Source of the DNA: Leptospiraceae bacterium
Lineage (GTDB): Bacteria; Spirochaetota; Leptospiria; Turneriellales; Turneriellaceae
Assembly: GCA_016788945.1 (NCBI GenBank)
Contig: JAEUSA010000220.1
Span: 1-17,653, forward strand
DNA: 17,653 nucleotides
Direction: 5' to 3'
The position numbers and the translations under genes are program-made. A model generated the notes under the pieces. It did no database searches. It was not told the origin of the DNA and saw nothing but the letters and a program-made list of their open reading frames with translations. Positions 14,903 through 17,653 of the stretch are shown one piece after another (within the stretch, counting starts at the first letter, position 1; every line of letters begins with the position of its first letter).

Positions 14903-15871
14903 ATGGCTGTCAAATGTCTCATCCCCGCCGCTGGTAAAGGCACACGCATGCGTCCCCTGACACATACTTTGCCCAAGGCAATGCTTCCCGTCGCGGGAAA
15001 ACCAACAATCTATCACATCATTGATCGCGCCGCCAAAGCAGGGGTTAAAGATTTTGTGATCATTACCGGCTATTTGCGGGAATTGATGGAAAGCGAAATT
15101 CTTGCTGCTTACCCCAATTTGCGGATTGAGTTTGTAGAGCAAAAAGAGCAGCTTGGTTTGGGCCATGCAATCTACATGGCGGGCAGCAAATTTGCCAAAG
15201 ATGATTCGATGTTACTCATATATGGTGACACGCTTTTCGAAGGTGACATCGAAACAATGATGCAGGCTAAGAACCCTGTTATTGGAGTTTTTGAGGTAGA
15301 AGATCCCCGGCGATTCGGCGTTATAGAGAAGGGTGCAGGCCAGACGATTACGAACTTAGTCGAGAAGCCGGAGAAGTTTGTGTCCAACTTGGCAATCCCG
15401 GGAGTGAATTTTTTTCCCAGTTCGTCGGATTTGTTTGCGGCATTGGAATACATCGTGCATAACAATGTTCGCACGAAGAACGAATACCAAGCCACTGACG
15501 CTTTCCAATATATGCTCAGGGAAAAAAAGACCATCTTTACGTGGCAGATACTCACCGCTTGGGACGATGCGGGCACACTGGAAGCGATACTCGACACCAA
15601 CAAGATTATTCTCGATCGCCGCGGCGCGGGGAACAAGTCTGCGATAGCGAAAGACGCCAAGGTGACAAACTCGGTTGTGACAGATTTTGTGAGTGTTTCT
15701 GAGGGGGCGGAGATTCAAAATTCCACGCTGATCAACTGTATCGTTGATCGTGGATCTGTGATCAAAAACTGCAAGCTCGAAAATTCGCTGATTGGCCGCA
15801 ACGCCGTGTTGGAAAATGTGAGTGGTACGGTTGTCGTCGGCGATGATACGCAGCTGCGCCTACGCAGCTAA
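14903..15871 (+). CDS. sugar-1-phosphate nucleotidylyltransferase (RmlA/GlmU-N-like with left-handed beta-helix tail)
   Basis: Enzymes of this family condense NTP with a sugar-1-phosphate to make an NDP-sugar for cell-surface polysaccharides. From the ATG at 14903 it has 322 residues. The N-terminal signature IPAAGKGTRMRPLTHTLPKAMLPVAGKP binds the nucleotide (shown in pieces: AAGKGTRMRPLT at 9-20, PKAMLP next). LIYGDTLFEGD carries the metal-binding Asp, DPRRFGVIE and LVEKPEKF follow, then TAWDDAGTLEAIL. The last ~75 residues (AIAKDAKVTNSVV and LINCIVDRGSVIKNCKLENS) form imperfect hexapeptide repeats of a left-handed beta-helix. The frame is open to 14870 with another ATG at 14894; GGGG just before 14903 favours the shorter form. 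Base (dTTP, UTP or GTP) and sugar cannot be told; glucose-1-phosphate is most likely. Confidence 0.87.
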   Translation: MAVKCLIPAAGKGTRMRPLTHTLPKAMLPVAGKPTIYHIIDRAAKAGVKDFVIITGYLRELMESEILAAYPNLRIEFVEQKEQLGLGHAIYMAGSKFAKDDSMLLIYGDTLFEGDIETMMQAKNPVIGVFEVEDPRRFGVIEKGAGQTITNLVEKPEKFVSNLAIPGVNFFPSSSDLFAALEYIVHNNVRTKNEYQATDAFQYMLREKKTIFTWQILTAWDDAGTLEAILDTNKIILDRRGAGNKSAIAKDAKVTNSVVTDFVSVSEGAEIQNSTLINCIVDRGSVIKNCKLENSLIGRNAVLENVSGTVVVGDDTQLRLRS

Positions 15872-15881
15872 GCGATCTCGC

Positions 15882-17177
15882 GTGAGCAACACGGATGTTG
15901 GCGCTGGCAAAATATCCATAGCTGAGCCATATTTTTCCGTTTGCCGTTATATTGAGGAGACTCTGGCGAAACACGGCCATGAAGCGTGGCTCGTTGGCGG
16001 CAGCGTCAGGGATCTGCTCATTGCTGGTAAACTGAGCGATTTGGATTACACAACCGATGCGACGCCCGACCGCGTACAAAAGATTTTTCCCCGCACGGTG
16101 CCTGTCGGTATAAAATTTGGTACGGTGTTGGTGCTTCACAAAGGTCAAAAGGTAGAGATCACGACATACCGTGCGGACGCGGAGTACCATGATGGCCGTC
16201 GGCCGTCATCGGTTCACTATGCAAAAGACCTTGCCACGGACATCCAGCGGCGGGATTTCACGATCAACGGTCTCGCGTACAGCATAACAATGCAGAAAAT
16301 CGCAGACCATTGCGGGGGTGTGGACGATCTGCATAATAAGATATTGAGAACGATTGGTGATCCGATACAAAGATTTACTGAAGACGGCCTGCGTCCGATT
16401 CGTGGATGCCGCATCGCCGCAAAACTTGGCTTTGAAATTGAACCAGCAACGTTAACTGCCATGCGCCAATGTATCGACGTCACGCGCAAGGTCGCCCCTG
16501 AGCGGTTTTACGATGAATGGCGCAAGACACTGCGCATGAAGAACCGCCGTTCGTACTGGCATCATTTGCTCGAAGCGCATATCCTGCCCGCGTTTTTGCC
16601 GCACATCGCAGATGCGTTTTTCGGGGAAGCGCGTGACCAATTTCTTCGCGAGATTGATCACCTGCATCTGCGCACTATGGCGGACTATGCCGCCGCCGTT
16701 TTTTTCTTACTGAACATTCGCGAAAAGCAAAAGATTGAAGGTACGCTCCGCGAAACCAAATTTCCGACTGCGGAAATGAGGCATTGCCAAGCTCTCCTTA
16801 CTACTCCGTTATTTCAACTCGGTAATGCATTTGATCGACAGGCATTTAAAGAGCATTTGGCGGACGTACCACGGCGAGAGCGGCTGGCACACACACGCTT
16901 CTTTTCATCCATGCGAGCAGCATCGATGCGCACTGGGGGCGAATTGCCGGGGCCGGTGCGTCAATTTCGCGAACGCGTTGCGGGTTATTATTCATCGATT
17001 CGTTTATCTCGTGAACCAATGGACATCGCTGACCTTGCGGTTTCGGGCACCGATCTTCAGACCATAGGGCTATCCGGCCGTGCTGTGGGAGATGCACTCG
17101 AAAATTTGCGCATCGCCGTGGTGAAAAATCCACAACTCAACGAGAAAGAAGCCTTGTTAAAGTTGGCAAGAGCGTAG
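15882..17177 (+). CDS. CCA-adding tRNA nucleotidyltransferase / poly(A) polymerase family (class II)
   Basis: The 431-residue protein belongs to the class II nucleotidyltransferases that add or repair the tRNA 3' CCA end or polyadenylate RNA. LVGGSVRDLL (about 37-46) and DLDYTT (53-58, two catalytic Asp) form the active site. KVEITTYR follows (about 90-97), then RRDFTINGLAY (123-133) and EDGLRPIRGCRIAAKLGFE, the conserved neck motif. The C-terminal ~200 residues are helical and divergent, with no HD domain seen. The GTG at 15882, ten bases after the previous stop, is taken as start; longer in-frame starts overlap the upstream gene. No strong Shine-Dalgarno is visible. CCA addition versus poly(A) synthesis cannot be separated by these motifs. 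Confidence 0.9.
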   Translation: MSNTDVGAGKISIAEPYFSVCRYIEETLAKHGHEAWLVGGSVRDLLIAGKLSDLDYTTDATPDRVQKIFPRTVPVGIKFGTVLVLHKGQKVEITTYRADAEYHDGRRPSSVHYAKDLATDIQRRDFTINGLAYSITMQKIADHCGGVDDLHNKILRTIGDPIQRFTEDGLRPIRGCRIAAKLGFEIEPATLTAMRQCIDVTRKVAPERFYDEWRKTLRMKNRRSYWHHLLEAHILPAFLPHIADAFFGEARDQFLREIDHLHLRTMADYAAAVFFLLNIREKQKIEGTLRETKFPTAEMRHCQALLTTPLFQLGNAFDRQAFKEHLADVPRRERLAHTRFFSSMRAASMRTGGELPGPVRQFRERVAGYYSSIRLSREPMDIADLAVSGTDLQTIGLSGRAVGDALENLRIAVVKNPQLNEKEALLKLARA

Positions 17178-17186
17178 GCACGGGAT

Positions 17187-17653
17187 TTGCCGCGCTATCT
17201 ACTTTATCAATCCAAAGAAGAGAGCTCCTATACATTTATCGCTGAATCGCACATGGCGCAGGCAAACTTATTACCAGATGATGCGCGGCTCATCTGGCAG
17301 ACCGAGGCAGACTCATGGGAGATTGCTTGCATGAAAAAGCATGAATTTCTCGATTGGGAACCTTACAAGCCGCTGATTACAGACGCAAAGGACCTGCGCG
17401 CATTGTTACCGAAGCATAAACACGATCTGGAAAATCTTCAACTGCTTATGAACCTTGGTTGGCCCACCATTGAACCTGTGCTGCCGGAACTTTTAGAATG
17501 GATACAAGACATGAACTGGCCCGTCGCTCAGAAGCTGGCGCCGTTCTTGGCAGATTTAGGAAGGGTATTGTTGCCTTATCTGGGCCACATTTTTAATTCC
17601 GATGATGGCATGTGGAAATACTGGTTGATAACCGGAGTGTTGATGAAGATGAA
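17187..17653 (+). CDS. DUF5071-type protein with extra N-terminal domain, 3'-truncated
   Basis: The frame runs from a TTG at 17187 to the end of the window (155 codons visible) and continues beyond it. Residues 1-60 (PRYLLYQSKEESSYTFIAES, then LIWQTEADSWEIACMKKHEF and LDWEPYKPL) resemble a small conserved bacterial domain of unknown function. From about residue 72, LLPKHKHDLENLQLL, LPELLEWIQDMNWPVAQKLA and DDGMWKYWLI match the pattern I know for DUF5071. The two parts look like a fusion. It starts 9 bp after the preceding gene's stop in the same reading frame, so it is probably cotranscribed. The start codon is uncertain: a GGGA lies too close, and an internal ATG (17253) is possible. Function unknown. 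Confidence 0.7.
   Translation, partial: MPRYLLYQSKEESSYTFIAESHMAQANLLPDDARLIWQTEADSWEIACMKKHEFLDWEPYKPLITDAKDLRALLPKHKHDLENLQLLMNLGWPTIEPVLPELLEWIQDMNWPVAQKLAPFLADLGRVLLPYLGHIFNSDDGMWKYWLITGVLMKM

Overview
The window looks like chromosomal DNA of a spirochaete of the order Leptospirales; a Turneriella- or Leptonema-like genome is my best guess. The main support is the flagellar block fliK-flgD-flgE. Its FlgE has no cysteine at all and carries a serine at residue 179, the Leptospira-type cross-link residue. Two paralogous small basic proteins also recall a Leptospira-type family (DUF1564-like, uncertain). No rRNA, tRNA, CRISPR array, transposase or phage gene was seen.

Layout. Positions 1-1662 (+) hold the 3' part of an NCS2-like permease. 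From 6220 down to 1704 (-) lies a flagellar operon: fliK, flgD, flgE, then a GHKL-ATPase-like putative regulator. Upstream of fliK is a 249-bp gene-free stretch with a face-to-face pair of DnaA-box-like sites, followed by an RluA-family pseudouridine synthase (-). A tight + strand group follows: an SH3-domain lipoprotein, an RsuA/RluB-type pseudouridine synthase and a pyruvate dehydrogenase E1-beta-type subunit. Next on the minus strand are peptide deformylase and, separately, sucD with its own terminator and a small basic protein gene upstream. Then on the + strand come rpsU, an intercistronic hairpin, dnaG, the paralogue of the small basic protein, a sugar-phosphate nucleotidylyltransferase, a CCA-adding enzyme/poly(A) polymerase, and a DUF5071-type gene that runs off the end.

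Most genes are housekeeping: RNA modification and tRNA 3'-end repair, translation, replication priming, central carbon metabolism and periplasmic flagella.

Three things are not explained by the gene list. (1) Two perfect ParB-binding parS palindromes, each embedded in a longer perfect palindrome, sit 147 bp apart inside the coding sequence for FlgD's low-complexity tail. (2) An 11-bp motif, TAGTTARGGAA, occurs six times between 6.4 and 12.1 kb, always in the same orientation, in coding and non-coding DNA alike. (3) Two divergent copies of a small basic-protein gene, each preceded by a conserved 40-bp block, flank rpsU-dnaG in opposite, outward orientations.
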